From the NCBI RefSeq assembly GCF_002741985.1, contig NZ_APHW01000102.1:1-64000 (forward strand): a DNA stretch of 64,000 bases. The letters are read 5' to 3'. This stretch comes from Vibrio rotiferianus CAIM 577 = LMG 21460 (GTDB lineage Bacteria; Pseudomonadota; Gammaproteobacteria; Enterobacterales; Vibrionaceae). Below the pieces are notes generated by a model, which was not told where the DNA came from, searched no databases, and saw only the letters and a list, made by a program, of their open reading frames with translations. Below are positions 8,847-17,088 of this stretch, in pieces; position 1 is the stretch's first letter; each line of letters starts with the position of its first letter. Both the position numbers and the translations under genes were made by a program.

Positions 8847-10964
8847 ATGCTTTACCAGAATTTGGATGGTAAACCTCAAGCGCAGTTGCGCCTTAGCATC
8901 CTTGCAACGGCCATTGCATCTATCACATCCATGAGTGCATTTGCCGCTTCAGAGCCTCAAACAAAAATCATGGAAACCGTTGTTGTAACAGGGAGTGTTA
9001 TTGGTAATTCAGAGTTGGAAGATGTGAAAGAATACCCAGGTGCCCGCACTGTTCTGACCAGCAAACAAATCGAAAAGACGGCTGCGCATTCTATTGATGC
9101 CGCACTGCAGAGCGTGCCTGGGATCAAAGTACAAGATGAAACTGGTACGGGTGTACTGCCAAATATCTCTGTTCGTGGCTTAAAAGCGAGCCGTAGTGGC
9201 CATGCTCAATTCTTGATGGATGGCGTGCCATTGACTCTTGCTCCCTATGGTCACACTGGGCAATCTATCTTCCCTGCAACGTTATCTATGTTGGATCGAA
9301 TCGATATTGTTCGCGGTGGTGCCGCAGTGCAATATGGTCCGAACAACGTAGGTGGTGTAATTAACTTGGTTACCAAACCGATTCCAAACACTTGGCAAAC
9401 TGAAATCAGTAACCGCCTGACAGTGTTTGAAGCAGGTGACACTCCGCTCAACGATTTCTATCTACGAACTGGAGGTTGGCTGACGGACACTTTCGCTATT
9501 CAACTCGAAGGTAACTTTTTAAAAGGCGAGAGCTTCCGAGAGCATTCTGATACTGACGTAAAGAACTTCCAAGCCAAGGCGCAATGGCTACTAAGCGATA
9601 CGCAAGAGCTGCAAGCCTTCATTCAACGCTACGATGCGGATACGCAAATGCCGGGCGCACTGTCTCCGGAAGACTATAAGAAAGACCGCACTCAATCGAA
9701 ACGTCCGTACGATGAGTATCAAGGAAAATCAACGCGTTGGAGCGTGAAGTATCTGCACGATCTAAATATTGCTGATAGTGCAGAGCTAGAGGTACTGACA
9801 TTTGGACATAATTCTGAGCGTTTCTTCCAATGGGGCTTTAACAGTGCCGGTGGGCATTGGGCCGACCCAGCTCTGCCATCAACCGATATTCGTACCTCTC
9901 CGCGTGAGTTCCGAGTTTATGGGGTTGAGCCAAAGTTGGCGATGTATTTCGAAGGAAAATCTGTTACGCAAAACTGGATTGTGGGTGCTCGTTACGTCAA
10001 TGAAGACATCGACTACAAGCTGACTCAAACTCCAATTGAAGGCGGAGAAACCCAAGTACCGCGCGATTGGCATTTGGAGACGGATGCATTTGCGGGCTAC
10101 ATCAGCAATGAAATAGGTCTGTTTAATGATGCATTAAAAGTTACGCCAGGTGTTCGTTATGAATCTGTCGACATGACGTTTGATGATTTAGGCAAATCTC
10201 AGAGCGCAGACAACAAGGTAACGGAATGGCTTCCTGGCTTGACGGTGGCTTACCACTTGACGGAGCAGTGGGTAGGGTATGCCAATGCTCAGAAATCACT
10301 GCGTGCTCCGCAAATTGCTTACATTCGTGGTCTTGGTGAAGAAGGCAGTGAACTTGCATGGAACTATGAGTTGGGAGCGCGCTACAATCAAGAGACTACT
10401 AGCTTTAATGCCGCACTTTACCGCATTGATTTTAAAGACCAACTGCAATGGCAAAGTGCAACTCAAACCTTCGACAATATCGGTAAAACCCTTCACCAAG
10501 GTATCGAACTTTCTGGCCGTTATGTTCCGAAAACGCTACAAGCTTTGAGCTTAGGTGCGAGTTACAACTACTTGGATGCAACCCTAGAAGAAAACGGTCC
10601 AAACAAGGGTAACCAGCTGGCTTACACCTCTAAGCATCAGCTTAGCTGGGATGCGACCTACACCTTTGCTGGCATTGATACAACCTTGTCAGGCTACTAC
10701 TTCAGCGATGCATACGCAGACAATGCGAACACCAGTGATGAAGATGTAACGGGTGCTAAGGGCAAAGTGCCCGCTTATATGGTTTGGAACTTCAATCTTG
10801 GTACCGATTTGTACAAGGATGACAAAGGCAAATTGCGTATGAATGTTGCGGTGAATAACCTGTTTGATGAGGATTATTACTTCCGTGGTATTGATACCAG
10901 CCCAGTTGGCCGTTATCCAGCGCCGGGACGTTCTTACACATTGGACCTAAATTACCAGTTTTAA
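8847..10964 (+). CDS. pvuA: Ferric vibrioferrin receptor PvuA (PvuA2)
   Basis: 705 residues, TonB-dependent outer-membrane receptor of the FecA type. A leader precedes the TonB box METVVVTGS near residue 45. The plug carries SVPGIKVQDETG, ISVRGL and the RIDIVRGGAAVQYGPNNVGG block, and the barrel ends in LDLNYQF with terminal aromatic. AAAGGAG sits just before the ATG. Intact and followed by the ABC transporter genes, it is the primary uptake receptor for ferric vibrioferrin. I found no disruption, in contrast to the synthesis genes. Confidence 0.88.
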   Translation: MLYQNLDGKPQAQLRLSILATAIASITSMSAFAASEPQTKIMETVVVTGSVIGNSELEDVKEYPGARTVLTSKQIEKTAAHSIDAALQSVPGIKVQDETGTGVLPNISVRGLKASRSGHAQFLMDGVPLTLAPYGHTGQSIFPATLSMLDRIDIVRGGAAVQYGPNNVGGVINLVTKPIPNTWQTEISNRLTVFEAGDTPLNDFYLRTGGWLTDTFAIQLEGNFLKGESFREHSDTDVKNFQAKAQWLLSDTQELQAFIQRYDADTQMPGALSPEDYKKDRTQSKRPYDEYQGKSTRWSVKYLHDLNIADSAELEVLTFGHNSERFFQWGFNSAGGHWADPALPSTDIRTSPREFRVYGVEPKLAMYFEGKSVTQNWIVGARYVNEDIDYKLTQTPIEGGETQVPRDWHLETDAFAGYISNEIGLFNDALKVTPGVRYESVDMTFDDLGKSQSADNKVTEWLPGLTVAYHLTEQWVGYANAQKSLRAPQIAYIRGLGEEGSELAWNYELGARYNQETTSFNAALYRIDFKDQLQWQSATQTFDNIGKTLHQGIELSGRYVPKTLQALSLGASYNYLDATLEENGPNKGNQLAYTSKHQLSWDATYTFAGIDTTLSGYYFSDAYADNANTSDEDVTGAKGKVPAYMVWNFNLGTDLYKDDKGKLRMNVAVNNLFDEDYYFRGIDTSPVGRYPAPGRSYTLDLNYQF

Positions 10965-11007
10965 GACATCGAACTTTGAAGATTAATTGCCTTAAATCTT
11001 TGGGCAT

Positions 11008-11036
11008 AAAAGTCGCCAATTGACGTTGGCGACTTT
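11008..11036 (+). promoter_or_regulatory. Intercistronic stem-loop between pvuA and pvuB
   Basis: AAAGTCGCCAA pairs with TTGGCGACTTT, an 11-base stem with a short loop, not followed by a T run. It probably stabilises the receptor message or lowers read-through into pvuBCDE, giving more receptor than transporter. Confidence 0.55.
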
Positions 11037-11064
11037 GACGATCTTGGCGTTGGAGAAAATAAAT

Positions 11065-11988
11065 ATGATAAATGTAACTCGACTCCCGTCTGCACTACGG
11101 TGGGCAATGGCCTTTGCTTTGTTGCTACTGAACTTGTTCTCTTTCTCAAGTACAGCAATGACACGAGTCGTAGAGGATGAGCAGGGGCAGTTTGAGATAG
11201 CTACTACGCCGCAACGAGTGGTAGTTTTGGAGTTTTCTTTTGTGGATGCGCTCGCAGCTGTGGGTGTTTCACCTATTGGGGTGGCAGATGATAACGACGC
11301 TTCTCGCGTGATCCCCGCAGTACGCGATTTAGTTGAACCATGGCAATCGGTCGGAATGCGCTCGCAGCCAAGCTTAGAAGCGATTGCTATACTCAAGCCG
11401 GATTTGATTATTGCAGATGCCGAGCGGCATCGCACCATCTATCAAGATTTGCAGCAAATTGCACCAACATTATTGCTTAAAAGCCGAGGTGAGACGTATC
11501 ACGAGAATTTGGAATCCGCTCGTAAGGTGGGCGTCGCTCTTAATAAACAAGCAGAGATGGAGCTTCGCCTGCAATTGCATCGTCAAAGTATGGCTGCGTA
11601 TAAGCAGCAGCTCTCTCTGAAACAAACCATCCAATTTGCAGTGGTCTCGGACAAAGGTATGTGGCTGCACAGCCCTGTATCTTATGCCGGAGGGGTGCTA
11701 ACGGCATTAGGTATAGCCAGTCCAATCACTCAACCAAGTGAGCAAGCCTATCTTCCGACCAGTTTTGAATTACTGCTTAAAACCAATCCTGATTGGTTGC
11801 TTATTGGAGCGTATTCGCACCCCAACGTGGTGGATGATTGGCAGAGTAACCCGTTATTCAAGCTACTCACGTCAGCGAAAAAGCAACTTATTATAGAGGT
11901 GTCCCCTGAGTTGTGGTCACTCAATCGAGGCATGCTCGCTGCGGAGCAGATGGCGACAAATCTAGAACGGATTGTGGACGCGCCATGA
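11065..11988 (+). CDS. pvuB: Ferric vibrioferrin periplasmic binding protein PvuB
   Basis: 307 residues from ATG 11065, chosen because TTGGAG lies 8 bases upstream; the frame is open further back to 11020. A signal peptide (hydrophobic ALLLLNLFSFSS) precedes a class III (FecB/FhuD-type) binding fold: the RVVVLEFSFVDALAAVGVSP opening is typical. It carries ferric vibrioferrin through the periplasm to the PvuCD permease. The last 4 bases overlap pvuC (ATGA). Confidence 0.85.
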   Translation: MINVTRLPSALRWAMAFALLLLNLFSFSSTAMTRVVEDEQGQFEIATTPQRVVVLEFSFVDALAAVGVSPIGVADDNDASRVIPAVRDLVEPWQSVGMRSQPSLEAIAILKPDLIIADAERHRTIYQDLQQIAPTLLLKSRGETYHENLESARKVGVALNKQAEMELRLQLHRQSMAAYKQQLSLKQTIQFAVVSDKGMWLHSPVSYAGGVLTALGIASPITQPSEQAYLPTSFELLLKTNPDWLLIGAYSHPNVVDDWQSNPLFKLLTSAKKQLIIEVSPELWSLNRGMLAAEQMATNLERIVDAP

Positions 11989-13019
11989 GTGATATAACGA
12001 TGCCTAGCGGCCGCTCTCGTCTATCTGTGTTTCCATGGCAAGCGGTTCTATTTACGCTGGTGCTAATGGGCTTGGTATTCTCCGGTTATCTCGTGTCCAT
12101 GCTGGGGTGGTCGAATTTTTCGCTCACTCTGCATGATTTAACAGAAGTTTGGTTGGCCTTTGATGAGAGTAATATGTCCCATCAAATCCTCGCCACATTA
12201 AGAGCGCCAAGAGCTTACGTCAGCTTGATGGTTGGAGTCTGCCTTGCCGTTTCTGGATTGTTGATGCAAGGTTTAACGCGTAACCCTTTGGCTTCACCAT
12301 CGATTCTTGGCATCAATGCAGGTGCGGCCTGTTTTATGGCCTTAGCTGCTATTGGTGTACCGGTGTTGAGCGGCTTACCTCCCATCTTCAATTCAGTTTT
12401 TGGCGCTTTACTTAGTGGCTTGGTCGTTATGCTACTCGGCGGTTTTTTCTCAGCTCGTTCTCATCCATTGCGCTTGGTCTTAGCGGGAATTGCTGTTAGT
12501 GCGCTACTTATTGGCCTTACCCGAGCTGCACTTATCCTTGCCGACGATATGGCTTACAGTGTGCTGCATTGGCTTACGGGCTCACTCTCTAGTGCCGACT
12601 CAAAACAGTGGCAGCAACTCTGGCCGCCAGCTGTGCTGGGTTTGCTTTTGGCCATGAGTTTGGCTCGCAATCTCAACCTGTTAGCGTTGGGAGAAGATGT
12701 AGCGATTGGGCTTGGAAGTAATATTAAGCTTACACGTTTGTTGAGCGGAATGACCATTGTTTTGCTTGCTGGTGCTAGCGTGGCGGTCGCAGGACCAATC
12801 GGTTTTGTCGGTTTACTTATTCCTCATTTAGTCAGGCCTATAGTCGGCCAAAACTATCACCTATTAATCCCCATTTGTGCCTTGGCTGGTGCAGCACTAG
12901 TTACGTGGTCTGATGCACTATCTCGAGCAATTGCGTTCCCGACAGAAACTCCAGTTGGTGTTATTACGGCCTTGCTTGGTACGCCTTGTTTTATTCTGAT
13001 CGCGATGAGGAGAGCATAG
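11985..13019 (+). CDS. pvuC: Ferric vibrioferrin ABC permease PvuC
   Basis: 344 residues of the FecCD/BtuC permease family with about nine hydrophobic helices. The conserved RAPRAYVSLMVGVCLAVSG and QGLTRNPLASPSILGINAGA blocks are present, as is GPIGFVGLLIPHLVR near the C-terminus, which contacts the ATPase. Start ATG 11985 overlaps the pvuB stop as ATGA; an upstream frame extension to 11913 is overlap with pvuB and not used. Forms the membrane channel with PvuD. Confidence 0.87.
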   Translation: MSDITMPSGRSRLSVFPWQAVLFTLVLMGLVFSGYLVSMLGWSNFSLTLHDLTEVWLAFDESNMSHQILATLRAPRAYVSLMVGVCLAVSGLLMQGLTRNPLASPSILGINAGAACFMALAAIGVPVLSGLPPIFNSVFGALLSGLVVMLLGGFFSARSHPLRLVLAGIAVSALLIGLTRAALILADDMAYSVLHWLTGSLSSADSKQWQQLWPPAVLGLLLAMSLARNLNLLALGEDVAIGLGSNIKLTRLLSGMTIVLLAGASVAVAGPIGFVGLLIPHLVRPIVGQNYHLLIPICALAGAALVTWSDALSRAIAFPTETPVGVITALLGTPCFILIAMRRA

Positions 13020-13990
13020 TGTTTGATCATATGAAGCTTTTGCTTTTGACAGGGTTTCTCATCACTGTGGCTATTGCAGGTTTGTTGGTTGGTGCCGCTT
13101 CTCTCTCTGTTTCTCAGGTGATGGAGCAACTCATAGCGTTTTCGAGTGATGATTTTGTGATTAACCAATATCGCCTACCACGTATGTTGCTCGCTATTGG
13201 TGTCGGGGCGGGGTTAGGGCTTTCTGGCATGCTGGTGCAAGGCGTCATTCGCAACCCTCTCGCCTCACCTGATCTCATGGGAATCAGTGCCGGAGCAGGG
13301 CTTGCAGCAACGGCAAGTCTGGTTTGGTTCCCGAATGCACCTGTTAGCTGGCTGCCGTTAGTTGCAATGATGGGCGGGTTGTTTGCAGCTGGTTTGATCG
13401 CAGTTTTGGCATGGCGATCAAAGCCAACTCCAGCAAGGTTGGCGTTAATTGGTATTGCTGTCAGTGCCTTTCTGGCGAGTGGCATCGACTTTTTATTGAT
13501 TACTCACCCTCTTGAAATTAATACCGCAATGGTCTGGCTAACGGGCAGCTTATGGGGACGAAACTGGCAGCAAGTGCCATTTATATGGAGCGCGTTAATC
13601 TTACTATTACCCTTGGCATTTTGGTTGGCTTGGCGGCTGGATGTCATGGGGCTAGGTGAGGAGAGTGCGACTACGCTTGGTATTCACCCGAAGCAAGTTC
13701 AAGTAATGGCTCTGGTTGCGGCGGTCTTGCTAGCAAGCATGAGTGTTTCTGTTGCGGGCACCATAAGTTTTGTTGGTCTATTGGCTCCTCACTTGGCTCG
13801 CTTGTTGTTCGGTCATAACCATAAGTTACTCATCCCTGCTTCTGCGCTTTTAGGAGCGTCACTAGTGACTTGTGCTGATGGATTAGCCAGAGGGTTGCAA
13901 CCTCCGATTGAGCTACCAGCAGGCGTACTTACCTCTGTAATTGGCGCACCGTATTTCATTTTTCTTCTTTATCGTTATCGAGGTTGGTAA
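13019..13990 (+). CDS. pvuD: Ferric vibrioferrin ABC permease PvuD
   Basis: 323 residues, second FecCD-type permease, paralogous to PvuC. It shows RLPRMLLAIGVGAGLGLSG, QGVIRNPLASPDLMGISAGA and GTISFVGLLAPHLARLLFG. GTG 13019 overlaps the pvuC stop by one base and follows GAGGAG at good spacing, so I prefer it; ATG 13031 is the alternative. Works as a heterodimer with PvuC in the inner membrane. Confidence 0.85.
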   Translation: MFDHMKLLLLTGFLITVAIAGLLVGAASLSVSQVMEQLIAFSSDDFVINQYRLPRMLLAIGVGAGLGLSGMLVQGVIRNPLASPDLMGISAGAGLAATASLVWFPNAPVSWLPLVAMMGGLFAAGLIAVLAWRSKPTPARLALIGIAVSAFLASGIDFLLITHPLEINTAMVWLTGSLWGRNWQQVPFIWSALILLLPLAFWLAWRLDVMGLGEESATTLGIHPKQVQVMALVAAVLLASMSVSVAGTISFVGLLAPHLARLLFGHNHKLLIPASALLGASLVTCADGLARGLQPPIELPAGVLTSVIGAPYFIFLLYRYRGW

Positions 13991-13992
13991 CT

Positions 13993-14757
13993 ATGCTTGA
14001 AACGCAGCACCTTTCCGTCGCGTACGGCAAACACATCATCATTCCTAACTTATCGGTCTCCATTCCAAAGGGCAAGATTACCGCGTTGATTGGCCCGAAT
14101 GGTTGCGGAAAATCGACCTTGTTAAAAACCTTGGTAAGAATCAATAAGCCAACATCAGGTGAAGTGATGTTCGAAGGTAAACCTTTATCGAATTATGCTG
14201 ATAAAGCATTAGCTCGCTCGTTGTCGCTGCTACCACAAATTTTGGTCAGCCCCGAGGGGATAACAGTGAGAAAGTTGGTTGAATATGGCCGTTCACCCTA
14301 TGTGTCACATTGGGGAAAGCTAGGGAAAGAGGATCAAGTTATTGTCGAACAAGCGATGCACGACACTGGGGTCTTTGAATTTGCCGAACAGCCCGTTGAG
14401 TCGTTATCTGGCGGTCAACGCCAGCGAGCATGGATTGCGATGGTGATGGCACAAGATACGGAAGTAGTCATGTTGGATGAGCCGACGACTTATCTCGATA
14501 TGTCGCATCAAGTGGAGTTGATGAACCTAATGCAACAGATGAACAGCAAAGGAAAAACGGTAGTCGTAGTACTGCATGACCTCAATCAAGCTTGTCGATA
14601 TTGCGACCATTTGGTGGTGCTTGAACAAGGGCAGCTAGTGGCGCAAGGTACTCCGGATGAGGTGTTTACCGAGGCGTTATTAAGTGATGTTTTTGACCTC
14701 AAAGCTCGTGTTTTCCGTGACCCTATCTCAAACACGCCGATGTGCGTAGCGATTTAA
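13993..14757 (+). CDS. pvuE: Ferric vibrioferrin ABC transporter ATPase PvuE
   Basis: 254 residues, FecE/BtuD-type ATPase: Walker A GPNGCGKST near residue 37, signature LSGGQRQR near 138, Walker B VVMLDEPTTYLD near 160 and switch histidine in VVVLHDLNQ. It powers PvuCD. ATG 13993 lies two bases after the pvuD stop. It is the last gene of the uptake operon; a GC-rich hairpin shared with the converging chemoreceptor gene follows. Confidence 0.88.
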   Translation: MLETQHLSVAYGKHIIIPNLSVSIPKGKITALIGPNGCGKSTLLKTLVRINKPTSGEVMFEGKPLSNYADKALARSLSLLPQILVSPEGITVRKLVEYGRSPYVSHWGKLGKEDQVIVEQAMHDTGVFEFAEQPVESLSGGQRQRAWIAMVMAQDTEVVMLDEPTTYLDMSHQVELMNLMQQMNSKGKTVVVVLHDLNQACRYCDHLVVLEQGQLVAQGTPDEVFTEALLSDVFDLKARVFRDPISNTPMCVAI

Positions 14758-14842
14758 AAAGATGGACTGACTCTAGGGACTGTTCATCTTCGCTGAAAAA
14801 ATCAGCTTGAGAGGTCAACAGACGCTAGTAGCTTAAAACAAA

Positions 14843-14860
14843 CCCCGCAATGTGGCGGGG
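14843..14860. terminator. Terminator between pvuE and the chemoreceptor gene
   Basis: CCCCGC pairs with GCGGGG. On the minus strand the stem is followed by TTTGTTTT, so it best serves the chemoreceptor gene; on the plus strand the tail is weak. Confidence 0.65.
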
Positions 14861-14895
14861 CTTGGAGTTTAGAGTTCCTAGAGTTGAATTAGTGT

Positions 14896-16782
14896 TTACG
14901 CCAGTTTAAACGTCGCCACTTTTGAGTTGAGATCTTCTGCTTGCGATTTTAGCTGCGAAGATTCGTGTTTTGACTCTTCTGCCCCAACAACTAACTGATC
15001 AGTAACGTCTTTAATCGTGGTGACATTTTGTGTGATTTCATTAGTTACGTGGGTTTGCTCTTCAGCAGCGGTTGCAATTTGTGTTGCCATATCACTGATG
15101 AGGGCAACGGCGGCGTTAATTTCATCAAGAGCCATCGCTGCTTGATCGGCATCGGCTACTGAGCCAATTGCAAGCTCTGAGCTTCTTTCCATTATCGCCA
15201 CTGCACGTTGAGTGGTTTGCTGCAAGGTTTCGATGGTCGATTTTATCTCTTCCGTTGAAGTATGTGTGCGTTGCGACAGTACGCGAACTTCATCAGCAAC
15301 TACAGCAAAACCACGACCTTGCTCACCTGCTCGCGCCGCCTCAATCGCTGCGTTGAGTGCTAGTAAGTTAGTCTGCTCAGCAATATCACGGATCGTTGAC
15401 AGCACAGTGTTGATGTCTTGTGCGTGTTGATTCAATTCGCCAATGACAATACTTGCTTGATTAACTTCAGACGACAAGTTGTTGATCGATTCTTTGGTAT
15501 TTACTACCAAGCCGTGGCCATTTTGAGTGCTGGTCGAAGAGTCAATCGCCGCTTTTGCCGTCTGTTCTGCGTGTGAAGCGATTTCTTGTGTCGCAGATGC
15601 CATCTCGGTTACAGCAGTCGCCACCATGGTGATTTCTTGTTGTTGGTGGTTTAGTTCGTCAACAGATTGAATTGCTCTTTGAGTACTTGCCTCAGAGCGT
15701 TGGTTTAGATCGACCGCTTGATGACGGATATGGCCAATCAACTCCTGCAAGCTAGCAACAAATAGGTTGAAGTTTTCCGCTAGCTCACCAACTTCATCGC
15801 GATTTTCTACCTCGATACGTTGAGTCAAATCACCGCTACCATTGGCGATTTGCGATAGCGCATTAGAAACGTTGTAAAGTGGACGGAAAAGGATGTTACA
15901 CAACAAGTTAAATAGAGCGACACAAAGAATAACCACGATACTGGTTGCGATGATTTGTCCCCAAACAGCGTCATAAAGTGGTTCGATCAAAGAGTTGTGG
16001 TCGATGACAGTCACAGTCGTTAACTCAGTGCCTTCAATCTTCTTCGCAAAAACAACGAAGGTGTTTCCATCTACACTGACTTGACGGTCATTACCTGATT
16101 GAGAAATAGCGGCAATGTCCTGAAAACTTAACCCTAACTTACTGATTGGTTGATTAAGGAATTTGCTGTCTTTATGAATGAATACATTGCCCTGCTCGTT
16201 GGCAATGAACATGTAGCCCTCACCTGGAAGAATGACTTTATCAAGGCTATTGATGATATCGCCAATCTCTACATCTGCACCAAGTACTGATGTCTGACCG
16301 TGAAGGTTAATGGCTTTACCCAATGAAACAACATTTGCTCCGGTCGCTGCAGCTACCGTTGGGTTATCAATGAAGACTTGTGATGGATTTGCAATGGCGT
16401 TGGTGTACCAACCCCATTTTCGAGGGTCGTCATTGCCCGGTGGAAGTACAACACCGTTTGCGTTGTCTTGAGTACCGTCAGGGTAAGCAAGGAAGACGTT
16501 GTCAAAAGCGGCGGAGTCCTTTACCTGTTTTAGGTGGGTGACGATTGCTGACTTTTCGGCATCCTGAGACAGTGACTTTAACGCTCTCTCTTTGGATAGT
16601 AACCAGTCGCTTACGTATTGGTTATAGGAAGCACTTGTACTTTCAAGGCGCTGCTCAACCTCGACATCTAGTCGTTGCAGTGCATCTCGAAAAGACAACC
16701 CCTCTACCAAAACTCCCCCGAGGATAATGGCAGCGCTGGCTGAGATGGCCAGCTTGTTTTTTAAAGATAGATTTTTAAGCAT
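14896..16782 (-). CDS. Methyl-accepting chemotaxis protein with dCACHE sensor
   Basis: 628 residues. An N-terminal membrane helix (about 10-30) and a second at about 275-300 enclose a roughly 240-residue periplasmic dCACHE-type ligand domain (WGWYTNAI near residue 125). A HAMP domain (FRPLYNVSNALSQIANGSGDL) leads to the cytoplasmic signalling domain, whose tip reads IAEQTNLLALNAAIEAARAG EQGRGFAVVADEVR. It feeds the CheA/CheW pathway. No CheR-docking pentapeptide is visible at the C-terminus. Ligand unknown; the position beside the siderophore locus proves nothing about it. Confidence 0.9.
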   Translation of the reverse strand: MLKNLSLKNKLAISASAAIILGGVLVEGLSFRDALQRLDVEVEQRLESTSASYNQYVSDWLLSKERALKSLSQDAEKSAIVTHLKQVKDSAAFDNVFLAYPDGTQDNANGVVLPPGNDDPRKWGWYTNAIANPSQVFIDNPTVAAATGANVVSLGKAINLHGQTSVLGADVEIGDIINSLDKVILPGEGYMFIANEQGNVFIHKDSKFLNQPISKLGLSFQDIAAISQSGNDRQVSVDGNTFVVFAKKIEGTELTTVTVIDHNSLIEPLYDAVWGQIIATSIVVILCVALFNLLCNILFRPLYNVSNALSQIANGSGDLTQRIEVENRDEVGELAENFNLFVASLQELIGHIRHQAVDLNQRSEASTQRAIQSVDELNHQQQEITMVATAVTEMASATQEIASHAEQTAKAAIDSSTSTQNGHGLVVNTKESINNLSSEVNQASIVIGELNQHAQDINTVLSTIRDIAEQTNLLALNAAIEAARAGEQGRGFAVVADEVRVLSQRTHTSTEEIKSTIETLQQTTQRAVAIMERSSELAIGSVADADQAAMALDEINAAVALISDMATQIATAAEEQTHVTNEITQNVTTIKDVTDQLVVGAEESKHESSQLKSQAEDLNSKVATFKLA

Positions 16783-16960
16783 AAAGATATCGCTAAGTAA
16801 TTATTATAGATTTATTAAATGTATTGCTTTTGCATTATATTTTACTAGTCGAAATAAATGCAGATCTGAGTCTTATTATTGAGGTTTAGTTAAATTTATA
16901 AAGCAAAGTGAGGCATAGATCCTATGAATCGAGCTGTATGAGCGTAGTAAGCTTGCTTTC

Positions 16961-16979
16961 TTAAATGATTATCACTTTA
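16961..16979. promoter_or_regulatory. Fur-like site before the M16 peptidase gene
   Basis: Read on the minus strand, TAAAGTGATAATCATTTAA matches the 19-base Fur consensus at 13 positions, including an unbroken run of 11 in the core. The rest of the 306-base gap (16783-17088) is AT-rich promoter sequence for the two divergent genes. Confidence 0.5.
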
Positions 16980-17088
16980 TAAAATGCGATCTAGATCAAA
17001 CAAATTGTGCTGAAATGTCATATTAAATATCACGCATACATTACGAACGATATATTTTGCTTAGTTATCAATATCTAGGGCGATATTT

